Part shown: positions 45,155-55,850 of the stretch, in pieces
How positions within the stretch are numbered: the first letter of the stretch is position 1
How the letters are laid out: each line of letters starts with the position of its first letter
Assembly (NCBI GenBank): GCA_028023455.1
Contig: JAQFVV010012489.1
Span: forward strand, 3,721,881 to 3,785,880
Origin: Epiperipatus broadwayi
Lineage: Eukaryota > Onychophora > Udeonychophora > Euonychophora > Peripatidae
Direction of reading: 5' to 3'
DNA: 64,000 nucleotides
Made by a program: the position numbers and the translations under genes
The notes under the pieces: model-generated
The model's database searches: none
Seen by the model: only the letters and a program-made list of their open reading frames with translations
Told to the model about the DNA's origin: nothing

Positions 45155-47405
45155 TAATTATCAGATATTATGTGGGCTCAGAAAAAAAGGAAATTAGTAA
45201 TAGTTGATGTACACCATTATATTAGTTTAAGAAAAATTTTCAAATTGTTTTCATAAAAATTTAATATATAATATACTTTATCATAAAGGTAGACTGTCAT
45301 AAAATTACTTTTCAGATAAATAAAGTAAAAAAAAAAAAGATTCTTACTTTAGCCAATTGAAAAACTGTTACACTTATCATGATGTTTAATTACTTGAACA
45401 TCATATGATCTATTAAGAAACGAATCATAAATTATTTCAAGTAATTTAAAAAAATTTCAGTTATCATAATATTGATATCATATTATTTACAATAAGCTTT
45501 CAAAACAAGATTATATAGAATAGGAAACCTTTATTTGATTTCTTCATGTTGCTTAAAATGATTGGTTATTCACTTGTTTGAATATTCTAATCAAAAATCA
45601 GTATATATATTTTTGTTACTCTTTAGAATATACGCATAACAAGAGTGAATCTTGAGATCAGAGCTATAAAGCATGTTCACACACACAAGAAAGCTAAAAT
45701 AGTTCTTATTATAACTCAATATGTTTTGATCATGAGAATGAGATAGTCTATGTACTCAAATGTGAAAAGGATAAAGTTATTTGTGAAAAAAATGGTAATA
45801 CATAAAAAAAAACTTGGTTCACTATATATTTTAATAATTCAATGAACCAGTGATTTTGGCATGAAAATTAACAAATGTTGCCATTTTTAATTTGCATTTT
45901 CACAATTAAATTTGTGTTTAAACTGGACATATCAGTTCAAATGAATGCTTTATTTATAATCATTGTATAAATCACAAGTCACTTGTAGTCAATTAGGATT
46001 TAATTAAATATAAATAACTAAAACATTTTGAGTGATAAGTTGTTTTTCCATCACTGAAGATAAAAATTTTTTTGAATATTTGACCGAATTTTTCAGTAAA
46101 AATTTCTAAACCAAAATTTTTAGTTAATATAGCTGCCAAAGGAATTTTATAAGCTAAGAGATATTTAATCATTCAAAAAAATATAAAAGCAGTGCTTAGT
46201 ATTGAGTTAATGCCAGGACTAAATGTCATTAATCACTTGTCTTCATGAAATTGTTTTATTAATATCTAAAAAAAATTAAATTCCTTTTATCTGAAAAAAG
46301 AAGCAAAAAAAAAGTATCAGATTTGTCAGTTGAATGGAGATGTTGGGGTGAATCTTTAGGGATATTCAAATCATATATGATCATTAGATAAGCTAATCAT
46401 ATGCTTACCTATTAACTCGGCATCATAAAAAAACGGGGCATCATAAAAAATAAGTAATGCATATTTACAATAGTCAAAAACAATGGAATAATGATAGATT
46501 ATTAGTATGCAAAAGTTTCTGTTTAATACTTCATTTAAAAAGTGATAAAAACATATAGTCACGTTCTTGAGATAGAGCTTTAATATAACATCCACAAGAA
46601 ATAGATATGTTGTATCTAATAATTTAACTAAGAATTATCAGAAAACTGAGAAAATTCCTTGATATTTCTTGCTCTTAAATTTATAGATAAAAAAATGTTC
46701 ATCCATGTTTATTTATTATATGTGTAATAATATATCAATATCAGCCCAATGAGAATTTGTCATATTTAATTTCTTCAAGGCCCTCAAAGTGAATTCAGAG
46801 AATTTCTTTTTGTTTAACAGCAAATCCCTTTTTGCATCTGATAGTAGTAATCATAATTTATATAACCAAGCATGCATATGTTTATTGTCTAATGGCAATT
46901 CAGTAATGAGAAACTACAATAAATCATTATGAATAACAATTTACCGTTTTCCACTTTCTTATTAATATCATAATCCAGCATCTCAATTCTAAAACTACAT
47001 TATATCTTTTAAATAAGCTCTTACATTATTAAAAGGCATAATATATTTAAATAATATTTTACTATATATATATATAAAAGTAAACGAGAAGAAAAAATAA
47101 AACAAATGATCCGTGTATATTCTTGTTCCATTAAGATGTTGTTTTTTTTTTAAAAAAAAAAGCTACCTTGATATTTCAGAAAATATTTATTTAGCTTATA
47201 AAATTACTTACTATTTTTACCTTTCTAGAAACGAAATGTATTTACTTAAGAAAGTAATATCACACTTTTGCAAAAGATAAATAAACTTTAAATAATAGAA
47301 AAACAAGTAGAATACTATATATGTAGAATAACGCAATCATATTTTAAAACAATTATTGAATAGAAGCTGCTTATTAACAGCAGCCAAAATATTTTAATTA
47401 TTTAT
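45155..47405. other. AT-rich non-coding DNA
   Basis: No gene was recognised. Frames such as 46371-46595 have no motif. Confidence 0.45.
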
Positions 47406-47410
47406 CTTAG

Positions 47411-47506
47411 GTGCAAGGCGTTGGTGGCCGAGTGGTTAGCTTAGCTGCCTTATAAGCAGTTATCCCGGGTTCTTCCCGATCGACGCTTTGACATATGAAA
47501 AAAAAA
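47411..47506 (+). mobile_element. tRNA-derived SINE
   Basis: It has the best A box of the family (TTGGTGGCCGAGTGGTTAGC), then GCCTTATAAGCAGTTATCCC, a B box damaged by a small deletion (GGGTTCTTCCCG), and the GACGCTTTGACATATG signature with a 13-A tail. A possible 7-bp flank ATTTATC is seen on both sides. Confidence 0.85.
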
Positions 47507-47889
47507 AAAATAAAATTTATCATTTTTTTTTTTTTTCTAATAAGAAGTTTGATTTTTTTTCTATTTGTATATAATATGTATTCAGTATGTATGTGTATGT
47601 GAAAAATACGCAACGTATGAAACATATTCTTAGATATAAGTAATACATCAAAGATATACGTAATTGCACATTTATAGAAATATAATTAAAGCAGTTAAAG
47701 AAGCCTCTACTATTTATATAATGGCAATAATAATTCTATAATACAGTAGTATAATATTGTTATCATCATCAAAAATTTATGTACCTAAACAATCCAAAAG
47801 TCTTAACCTATAAAAATCGTTACTCTAATTGTATATATATATAAAATATCCAGATATATCTGTGTATAATATATTGAAAATATATATAT

Positions 47890-48228
47890 TATTCAAACAG
47901 AAGTCAATCTTCAATAATGCGCTAATTCTTAAATATTATAAATTTCCACGCACTCGCCCACTGGTAAGAGTTTAAAAAACACAAACTCTTACAGACCATG
48001 CTTAAATCATGGCTTGAGTCTATTGTGTGCCTGATGATAATCAAATATTCAATTGTACAAATCTATTTAACCCATCGCAGGAGAAAGACGGTCACGATTA
48101 GACAAACATGACGTATAAATATAAACCTATTATTATAAAACGCTGGAAACTTTGAAATTATTCAAACGGAAGTCAATCTCTGATAATGGGCAAATTTCCA
48201 CGCACTCGCCCGCTTGCAAGAGTTTAAA
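47890..48228 (+). repeat. direct repeat pair, 70-88 bp, about 270 bp apart
   Basis: ATTCAAACAGAAGTCAATCT ... TTTCCACGCACTCGCCC at 47890-47977 recurs at 48159-48228. The first copy carries an insertion of about 17 bp of AT-rich sequence. The unit is less AT-rich than its surroundings and of unknown nature. It may be the two ends of a small retroelement. Confidence 0.7.
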
Positions 48229-48379
48229 ATATATAAAGAGTTTATATATATATAAACCAAACCATATTATTAAATTAAGTACACATTATTTTCAATTATT
48301 TATTTTATGTATTATAGACAATATCATAAACAGACTTTTGATACTGTCATGAGCTCATGAATCTCAAGAGTAATAGATG

Positions 48380-48745
48380 ATTTATTTATGGAATATACAA
48401 AAATTTGTACTTTAGAGTCATTTGGTGCATGATACATTTATCATCTGGAAACATGATAAGGACAACTTATATGATTTTTTCACACATATAAACAATATAC
48501 ATCCTAATATTAAATTTACAATGAAAACATAAATTGATGGGAAACTTCCTTTTCTGATGTATTTGTCACAAAAAAAAAAAAAGAAACAATATCATGAAAA
48601 CATCACAATTCCCATTTTATATGCTTAGACATGATGTTAATAAGAGTATCAAACACTTCATACAGAACTGCCACTGAATGCAAACTTTTGTAATCAATGG
48701 ATACAGGAAGATATACATAAAATCCCATTTAATGAATACTCATAC
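48380..48745 (+). pseudogene. decayed PLE reverse transcriptase
   Basis: LFMEYTKICTLESFGA leads into a motif C region reading VHDTFIIWKHDKDNLYDFF, where PLEs have YVDD; the first catalytic Asp is replaced by His. NIHPNIKFTM and DGKLPFSDVFV follow, which is the standard PLE order. A stop separates FGA from the motif C segment and another (TAA near 48530) lies before DGKLPF. The copy breaks off around 48745, just before the hammerhead relic at 48790. Confidence 0.75.
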
Positions 48746-48789
48746 AACATTCCCAGATTAATTTTTAGTTGTGGCTTTTATCAAATCCA

Positions 48790-48835
48790 AGACTCCTCAC
48801 TGATGAAAGACACAAGTATAACTTTTTTAAAAAAA
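48790..48835 (+). ncRNA. half-preserved hammerhead relic
   Basis: ATCCAAGACTCCTCACTGAT, then GAAAGACACAAG corresponds to 28246-28276: stem I strand CCUCA and core CUGAUGA are kept, but the GAAA/ACUAGUC half has dissolved into AT-rich sequence. Confidence 0.6.
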
Positions 48836-48839
48836 TATC

Positions 48840-49885
48840 CCAGACAAAATATGAGTAGGAAAGGGGGGCAGCAGGGGAGATATAGGCAATAACCTAATAG
48901 TTTACCTAACACATCAACTTCAAACAAAATAATTAGTCATAATATTTTTTAAACAATATAATAAACTGAAATATAAATTGGGCTTGGTTAGTATTTGGAG
49001 TTTGCTTTATAAATTCATATGGTCAATAATATTATTCAATATTTAATCCAATAATTAAAGAAATAATATAATGCCAGAAATTTTAAGGATGAATTTTATC
49101 TTTAAATTATAATGGCCTATCATTTAGTTTTAAATAAGATATTATGGAGGAAAATACATTAATAATAATATTAGCATATCAATACTTTTAATTCACTGAA
49201 AGAACAAAATTGATTTATGTATACTCCAGGATAATATCTAAGTTAGGAATAACAACTGAATAGCTAATTACATGAGAAAAACTATGAAGAAACTTTAAAT
49301 CAGAACTCCTTGGTGAAAATAAATTTTATAAATTGCCAATATATAATTAACTATGGTTTAATAAAATAATTTTTGATATATTTATGTAAGGCAATGACCA
49401 TTTATGGTTTTTATTATGTATTTATTTGTTAATTTATATTGCAAAAAATTTAATAATAAAATAGTTATTTCTAATAAGATGTCCATAACCAATCAAAATG
49501 TATTACAATAACTGTCACAAAATGAATACGTAACTATTTTTATCTGAGAATAAATATTCTAAGCAATTTCTATTGATCTGGAGAGTCAATTTATTAACTC
49601 TAAATAATGGCAATTACAAATGTGATGATATACATTTAGTTAAATATTAACAACATATATAGTTCAGTCAATTGCAGAACAACAGGAAATTATGCATACA
49701 ATTTCCATTAATTCTAATAATTATGGATTTACTGCTGATAGAAAAAATGGCATACTTATAGGGTTACTGATCTTATCATTACATTTACTTTTTAAATATA
49801 TATATATATGGATAAAATATTATTTTATATAATTTTTACATTTGAAAAGTAATAGTACTTAAAAATCTAGTAGAATGAGGGGACT
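48840..49885. other. AT-rich non-coding DNA
   Basis: Nothing recognisable was found. Confidence 0.45.
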
Positions 49886-49890
49886 TTCAA

Positions 49891-49965
49891 TATTAAGAGT
49901 GTAATAAAAATATAACAGCTAAATAGCATATTAAGAGTGTAATAAAAATATAACAGCTAAATAGC
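49891..49965 (+). repeat. tandem duplication, 38-bp period, two units
   Basis: TATTAAGAGTGTAATAAAAA, then TATAACAGCTAAATAGC is present twice without mismatch. It lies at the 3' edge of the PLE on the minus strand and probably arose from the PLE end sequence: CTATTTAGC-like sequence also follows the hammerhead at 19556. Confidence 0.85.
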
Positions 49966-50004
49966 CAATTAAAGAATATGTATATATTCAGAGTATTATT
50001 TTTG

Positions 50005-50053
50005 GAAGGCAGCTGATGTTTCATTACAATAATAAATACTTTCCTCAGACCTT
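50005..50053 (-). ncRNA. PLE-type hammerhead, 3' end copy
   Basis: The core CUGAGGA (50048-50042) and GAAA (50022-50019) are intact. Stem II is weakened by substitutions (AAGUAUU...UUGUAAU). Stem III reads ACAU before C, which is the complementary decay product of an ACGU ancestor compared with AUGU at 19552. Stem I could extend as AAGG/CCUU across an internal loop. Activity is doubtful. Confidence 0.55.
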
Positions 50054-50469
50054 CTTCATTTTCAAGTTATAAGAATGTTTGTGGTGAGATTTAAAATAAT
50101 TTTTTCTTTTGTTATTTTCTCCCCTTTCTCAAATTCTATTGGTTGAGAAGTTTCAAAAAATATTTATCCTCAAATAGCTTTTTTCCCAAATATTATTAAT
50201 TTTTTCTAAATCACACTTTTCATTTATGCTCTTAGGCCTTTTAAAAATCTATATAGTTTATCTTAGCAATCTCTGGTCATATTATTCGATTTTTGTCAGG
50301 ATGTGCTTTATTCAAATTGATGTTATGGTTAATTAATATAATGTGGAAATAAATAGCTAACAAATTAAATTTTTCTCTAACTGCCAAAATGTGTTCTTTC
50401 TTTCTTATGTTTATTTTATGTTTGGTCTATCCAATGTATGAATGAACACATTCCACATTGAATTTTATA

Positions 50470-52370
50470 TACATCATGACATTCAAAAGAAATATTATCT
50501 TTAGGGCATGAAAATATTTCATTATTTTTTTTAAATTTTATATAAATTGTGTGGATAGTGTTTTTTTGTCTTTAAAATATTACCAATGTCATCAGTTATT
50601 CTCTTTGTATATACCAGAACAGTCTTAATTTTTGAAATATCAAAATCTTTTTTCTTATTATATATAAAAAAACCTATTAATAATCTTGTGATCAAAATCA
50701 TTAAGAAAAAGCACTTTTTTAGTAGCATAGATATCTTGATGAAAATGGTCATCAGAAAGTCTCTTAGTTAGTTTTAACAATGTCATTGCTATTGAAAATA
50801 ATTGTGCAAATTGGTGATGAGAAGAAAAATGTAGACATCTCCCAGTATGTATTTGCTTTCTACATATATCTTAGGATATATTTTTTCTTTCAATTAAAAT
50901 ATCTAAGAATGGAAGTTGGTTATTCCATAGTAAATTTGATATTGTTGTAAAAATAATTTAAGAAAAGTACAAATTCATCAAGAGCATGCTTACCATGAGA
51001 ACAAATAACAAAAATATCATAAATATACTTCAGCCACACATATGGTTTTGTAACTAATGATATCACATTTTCTTTTTCAAATTCTCCATAAAAACAGAAG
51101 CCAATGCTGACTAAATTAGTGAACTTATAACTAAGTCCGATCTTTGTTTATACATCTGACCATCAAAAATAAAAATTGTATTTGATAAGCAGTGTTCAAT
51201 CAAACTCACAGCAAAATCAAGCAATTGAATATTTTTCAAAGCATCAATAGCATCCTTTACTGGTAGACTAGTAAAAAGTGAAACAATATCAAAACTTGCC
51301 AAAATATCATTTTTAATTAATTTAATATATCAGATAAACTGAAGAAGATAATTTGCATCCTTAACATGACATTTCCGTTAAACATGGCTATAGAAAAGAA
51401 AATTGAAAATGAGCTAATGTCTGTATTGGTGAACCAACTGCACTTACAATCTGTCTCAATGATTTCTGGATTTTTGGAAAACTGTATAACTTTGGGTAGA
51501 AAGATTTTTTTCTAGGTGTAAGAAAGATCTTATTTTTTCAATCTAAATTAGTAGCATAAATTAATGCTTTCATTTTCTTTTCAAGATATGCCATAAGATC
51601 TGCATATTGATTTTTATAAATGTTATCATTTAATAAATTATACGTTTTTTCCAATAGTCACTAGTATTCAAAATTACTGTAGTATTGTTCTTTAAATGCT
51701 GAAAGAATAGCTTTTGATTTATCATTTTTAATTTAGTCAAAGCTTTTCTTTCATCAACAGGTAAATTACTTTTAGATGGGTTTTCTTTATTTATTTATTT
51801 TTCCTCTCATTATGTCTGCCTTCATGCAAGGTGTTTTTGATAAAGCATTTTCTTTACAAATAATATCCTCAAACAATAATTTTGATGGTGAAATAATAAA
51901 ATTGAAATCTTTATTAAAAACTTTCAGTTCACTATCTGATAATTTTCCATCTGATACATTTTTGACAATTTGTATGTTTATTTCCAGACAAAGACAATGT
52001 TAGTAATTCATGTTTTTTTTTAAACAATTTATTGAATTTATTTTTTGGCCTTTGACATTTAATTTTTTTTTCTTTAATGACTCTAAAATCAGTGATCTTA
52101 TCATAAATTGACCACAATATTGGATGAGTACTATTACTTAATGAAGGTGGAGTTGTAACAATTTTTTATCTAAAAAATATAACTTTTTCCTCTTATTTTT
52201 TAATAAAAGTGGTTAAAGGATCAAGACTTGCCTTATTTAAAATTGTATCTTTTTTTTTCTGGACATGAAAAGAGAGTTAATTAAAAATTGAAGATCACAA
52301 ACAGATTTTTCTTTCTTCACACACATTCTATCAAAATACATCCATTCTGTAAATAAATAAATTCATAGTA
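50470..52370 (-). pseudogene. PLE reverse transcriptase and GIY-YIG endonuclease, decayed
   Basis: Readable on the minus strand in order: LPVDERKALTKLK, then TVILNTSDYWKK; motif A SFDIVSLFTSLPV with its Asp (51111-51302 frame); motif C reading LKYIYDIFVIC (about 51035-51005) where PLEs have YVDD, so the first catalytic Asp is Tyr; then NIKFTME and LPFLDILIERK. The endonuclease begins near 50480 with HDVYKIQCGMC; its YIGQT has become YIG-stop-T, a CAG-to-TAG change, beside a frameshift. The encoded protein would have carried out target-primed copying; this copy cannot. Confidence 0.8.
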
Positions 52371-52410
52371 TTGTTTCCAGGAGTTTCTGCATAAAAAATG
52401 TAATAGCAAA

Positions 52411-52455
52411 ATAGTTAATGTTTCACTACAACAACAAGTACTTTCCTTGGAGATT
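52411..52455 (-). ncRNA. degenerate hammerhead, upstream end copy of the PLE
   Basis: It sits at the same position in the upstream end copy. GAAA and the stem II strand AAGUAC are kept, but the core reads CCAAGGA instead of CUGAGGA. It is expected to be inactive. Confidence 0.6.
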
Positions 52456-53177
52456 TTTCTTTCTCAAATCATAAGAATGTGTGTACTGAGATTTAAAATC
52501 ACTATTTTTTATTTTGTTATTTTTTCCTCATTCTCAAATTTTATCCTTCAACAGTGTTTTTCCAAATATTCTTTTTTTTTTTAATTCACACTTTTTATTT
52601 ATTCTCTTAGATATTTTAAGAGTCTCTTCAGCTTCCCTTAGCAGTCTTGGCTCATATTGTTCAGTTTTGCCAGAATATGTGTTTTATTAAAATTAATGTC
52701 ATGCTTAGTTAATTGAATGTGGGAATAAATGGCTGATGAATTACATTTTTCCATAACTGCTAAAATGTGTTTTTTTATATGTTTATTCTACAATTGGTTT
52801 GTTCAATGTATGAACAGAGATTATTTAGAAATATCGATTGGCAGAACATATAGCTGTAAAGAAATGTTAAAACTGATCTAATAATAAACAAACAAAGTTT
52901 ATTAGCAATTCAATATAATGTACAAATATCTACCAACTGAAATTGCCTTTTGTGTTAGCATATATTGCATTTCACAAAATGTAGCATTATAATCCTATAT
53001 CATCTCTGAATACAGTTATACTATTATTTAACTATTTTGTTAGATATGTATGCTAAGTTAAGAGGTGTTTATATATTGAAGCTATATATTGAAACAGTCA
53101 ATATTAGCTTAAGATTGAGTTCATGGTGTCACCTACTAACCTGTATTCAAACCCTATATCCCATCATGTTCCTTTAC

Positions 53178-53179
53178 TC

Positions 53180-53222
<43 letters not shown>
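53178..53222. repeat. (TA)n microsatellite
   Basis: A run of TA of about 43 bp. A second, shorter run is at about 53333-53351. Confidence 0.9.
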
Positions 53223-53224
<2 letters not shown>

Positions 53225-53379
53225 AGATGTGGACCTAAAATTTATAAAGTTTTACTTTTCAATATTTATTACTATTAATTCTTTTTATTAATTCTTTTCT
53301 TCACATTAAAAATACATAGGTGCAAGCTCAGATATATATATATATATATATTATACCAGATATTCAATATATTCTGAAA

Positions 53380-55290
53380 CAGAGGGTGCCACCAGACCAC
53401 TACATGTCTGGAAAATTTGTTTACTGTGATCAGAATAGATGATGATGATGGTTTGCGCCGACTAGACTCAGGGAGAAACAAGAGATCTTAAATTGTTTAG
53501 ACAATTGAAACAAAAGCACAAAGACAAACGTCAGCCAAATTAAGTTTAAACATATTTCATAAATTTTATTATGAAAAAATAAATTATTAAATATAAGTTT
53601 ATGACACAATAGATGGGGGTTAACTCAGGCGTGTACCAGACATACTAAAGGCAAATCTATGACAGACTGACTGATCTTCTAATAAACAAATTTAAAAGGG
53701 AGGAAGCAAATTTCATTCAGCAGAGAATTCACCTAAACATTGGTTTTCACTTTCAGATATTTAAACCATATGCCCCTGAAATAGACCAAAGAATCCAGCG
53801 CCAATGAGCTGTTCGAGATCTAAAACTTGGTCAGACCTTGAATGTCCTTATATCGGTATGAGCTGCACCTATTACTACGTTTAAAATAACGGTGATTGAT
53901 CCATCTCAAGAACAACCGAAAAATATGCTTGAAACAGAGTAAAAACAATTAAAATTGGTGAATTCCAGACAAACGATTGGCTAAAATTAGTCTAAAATTA
54001 ATACAAAAAGGTCTCAATAGGAGACAAGCAAATAATTAGAAAAACAGTTACGTCTGCCCCAGCAATTAAAGAAAAGAAAATGAATTACAAACAAATTCTG
54101 AGTACACGCTCTGATAAATTTAAAGCATACGTAATAAACACAAAAATAAATCTATCGGAGAGTGCATATGAGTATGAAAATCTTAAAAGTTGTAAACACT
54201 TTAGCAGAACGAAAGTATCGCTCACCTGTAATTTAAGAAAGGATAAATTTTATCTTCCTGCTGACGACTTATAAAATTACAAAGGAAAACACAATTCTAA
54301 TTTCCACTTTTTAGAGATATTAGAAATGAAATCTCCACCTGCGGCAAATTAGACGATAAAGTCATCAGCCAAAAGAGTTTTGGAGGTTTAGCAAGAGGGC
54401 AAACATAGAGTATAAAATTAATTATTGAATACTAAATAATTACAGGTAAGCATAAAAAAATATATATACAAGACTGCTAAAGCATTTACAAAAGTGAGGC
54501 ATAAAATATAAAACTCATTTGTCACTCTCCAATAAACAAAACTGAAAGCAAATTGGAAGCTTAAAACTAAGATTCCAAGACACACTATAAAATATTGGAA
54601 AACACAGCAAATATTAGATATGAGGCTATATTGATTTAAAAAGACATATTTATGATTAGATTGAGTGGAGATTTAATGAGAATTAATTTACCCTGGGAAG
54701 AATAAAAACGAAAATAGTTACCTTTCGGTAAAACAAAGTTCACGTAGAGTGCGCACTTTTACTTAAGTTCATTTTCAGGTTCTTTAGGCAGCAAGATAGA
54801 TGTAGAGAGGTTCCGGCTTCTTTTATGTGTTCAAGGCATTACTGGAGCAAACTTGGAAGTCAGGGATCCGTCTTTTGTGGAGTTAGCAAGCCATTCAAGT
54901 GGTGATAACAAGTATAGAATTTTTCCATTTTTGCAAGTGAAAGTATTTAATAACAGCTGATGTCCATTAACTAAGAAATTTAAATGTCCATGCTGCTATA
55001 ACTTTCACATGAGAAAACCACTTGTCTATCTCTCAAAACTGAATTAACTGACCCTCCAAATTTTCAGGACTATTTATTTGTTGCTCCATTTTCCGCGAAA
55101 CACTTTACTTGTTGTCCAATTTCTACGCCTTAGGCAGGGCAAATGTTAATCTCCTGCTCAATCTATCTAAGAATTCTACCCAGAGTTTATTGAAACGAAA
55201 ACAACAAGATAAAAATCAAATCTCCGCTATCAAAATTGTTTACAATAATTAAAATAAAAGCAACAGGAATGCAATTAGCTAGCCAGCTTG
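53380..55290. other. compositionally distinct island, unidentified
   Basis: Compared with its flanks this 1.9 kb has fewer AT simple runs, more CpG and a more even base use, yet no frame longer than about 64 codons (54080-54274, no motif). On the minus strand a consensus-like splice donor (AAAGGTAACT, about 54724-54715) follows a stretch without obvious repeats. It could be an untranslated exon, an LTR-type repeat, or other inserted DNA. I find no paired termini. Confidence 0.35.
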
Positions 55291-55649
55291 TCTTTAAATC
55301 AAATGAATTTAAAAACAGGCAGTATATGAAAACTATTTTAAAATAAATGAAAAACATTTTTTTTTAAAAATCCGTTTTACATATAAACGTGTGTGTTTTG
55401 ATACACACATTCTTTTTAAATAATAATGAAAATTTAAACTCTACATTTAATGAAAATTAAAAGCTTAATAAATTTCTTTTTTTTGTAATGACACCATTGA
55501 ATCGGATTTCAATCAGGTTCAATATATATATTATAGGAGCAAAAATACTAACAAAATATTGATTTTTTAAAAATATTTTATTGTACATCATTTTAAAACT
55601 ATTTCTTTTTAAATTGTTTTTCTATTAAATTGTATATTTTTTGTAAAAT

Positions 55650-55850
55650 AAAAGATGGAAGATGCAATCGTTGATTGTCCAAAATTAATTAAAAGGTTGG
55701 AAGCATAATGGTGTTTTAATCTTGGGAAAGTATTTTTAATTAATGATTGTACTTTTGTTATAAACATTTTTTGTCAAATCTATTTCCAATCTGAAAATAG
55801 ATTTGAATTTATTTTTGGACAGTTATCTGATGATTGCATCTTCAAACAAT
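55650..55850. repeat. foldback of about 195 bp, diverged arms
   Basis: GAAGATGCAATCGTTGATTG, then TCCAAAATTAATT at the left is mirrored by 55803-55847 (read inward GAAGATGCAATCATCAGATA, then CTGTCCAAAAA). The arms contain indels. Confidence 0.55.

Larger units (their letters stand above)
49985..52830 (-). mobile_element. Penelope-like element with repeated ends
   Basis: The minus-strand order 5' to 3' is: a partial end copy (about 52820-52385: endonuclease 3' part plus degenerate hammerhead), then the coding body (about 52370-50470) with RT and GIY-YIG, then the second end copy (about 50466-49985) with a hammerhead. The two end copies are alignable for about 430 bp, for example at TTAGCAGTCTTGGCTCATAT versus TTAGCAATCTCTGGTCATAT. 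This is the direct-repeat ('pseudo-LTR') organisation of PLEs. It belongs to the same family as the 19086 fragment, and all coding parts are broken. Confidence 0.8.

Noticed and set aside
53130-53160. Minus-strand B-box-like GGGTTTGAATACAGG
   Set aside because: No matching A box or family signature.
55815-55850. CTGATGATTGCATC in the right arm of the 55.7-kb foldback
   Set aside because: No GAAA and no stem II; the other arm lacks the core as well.
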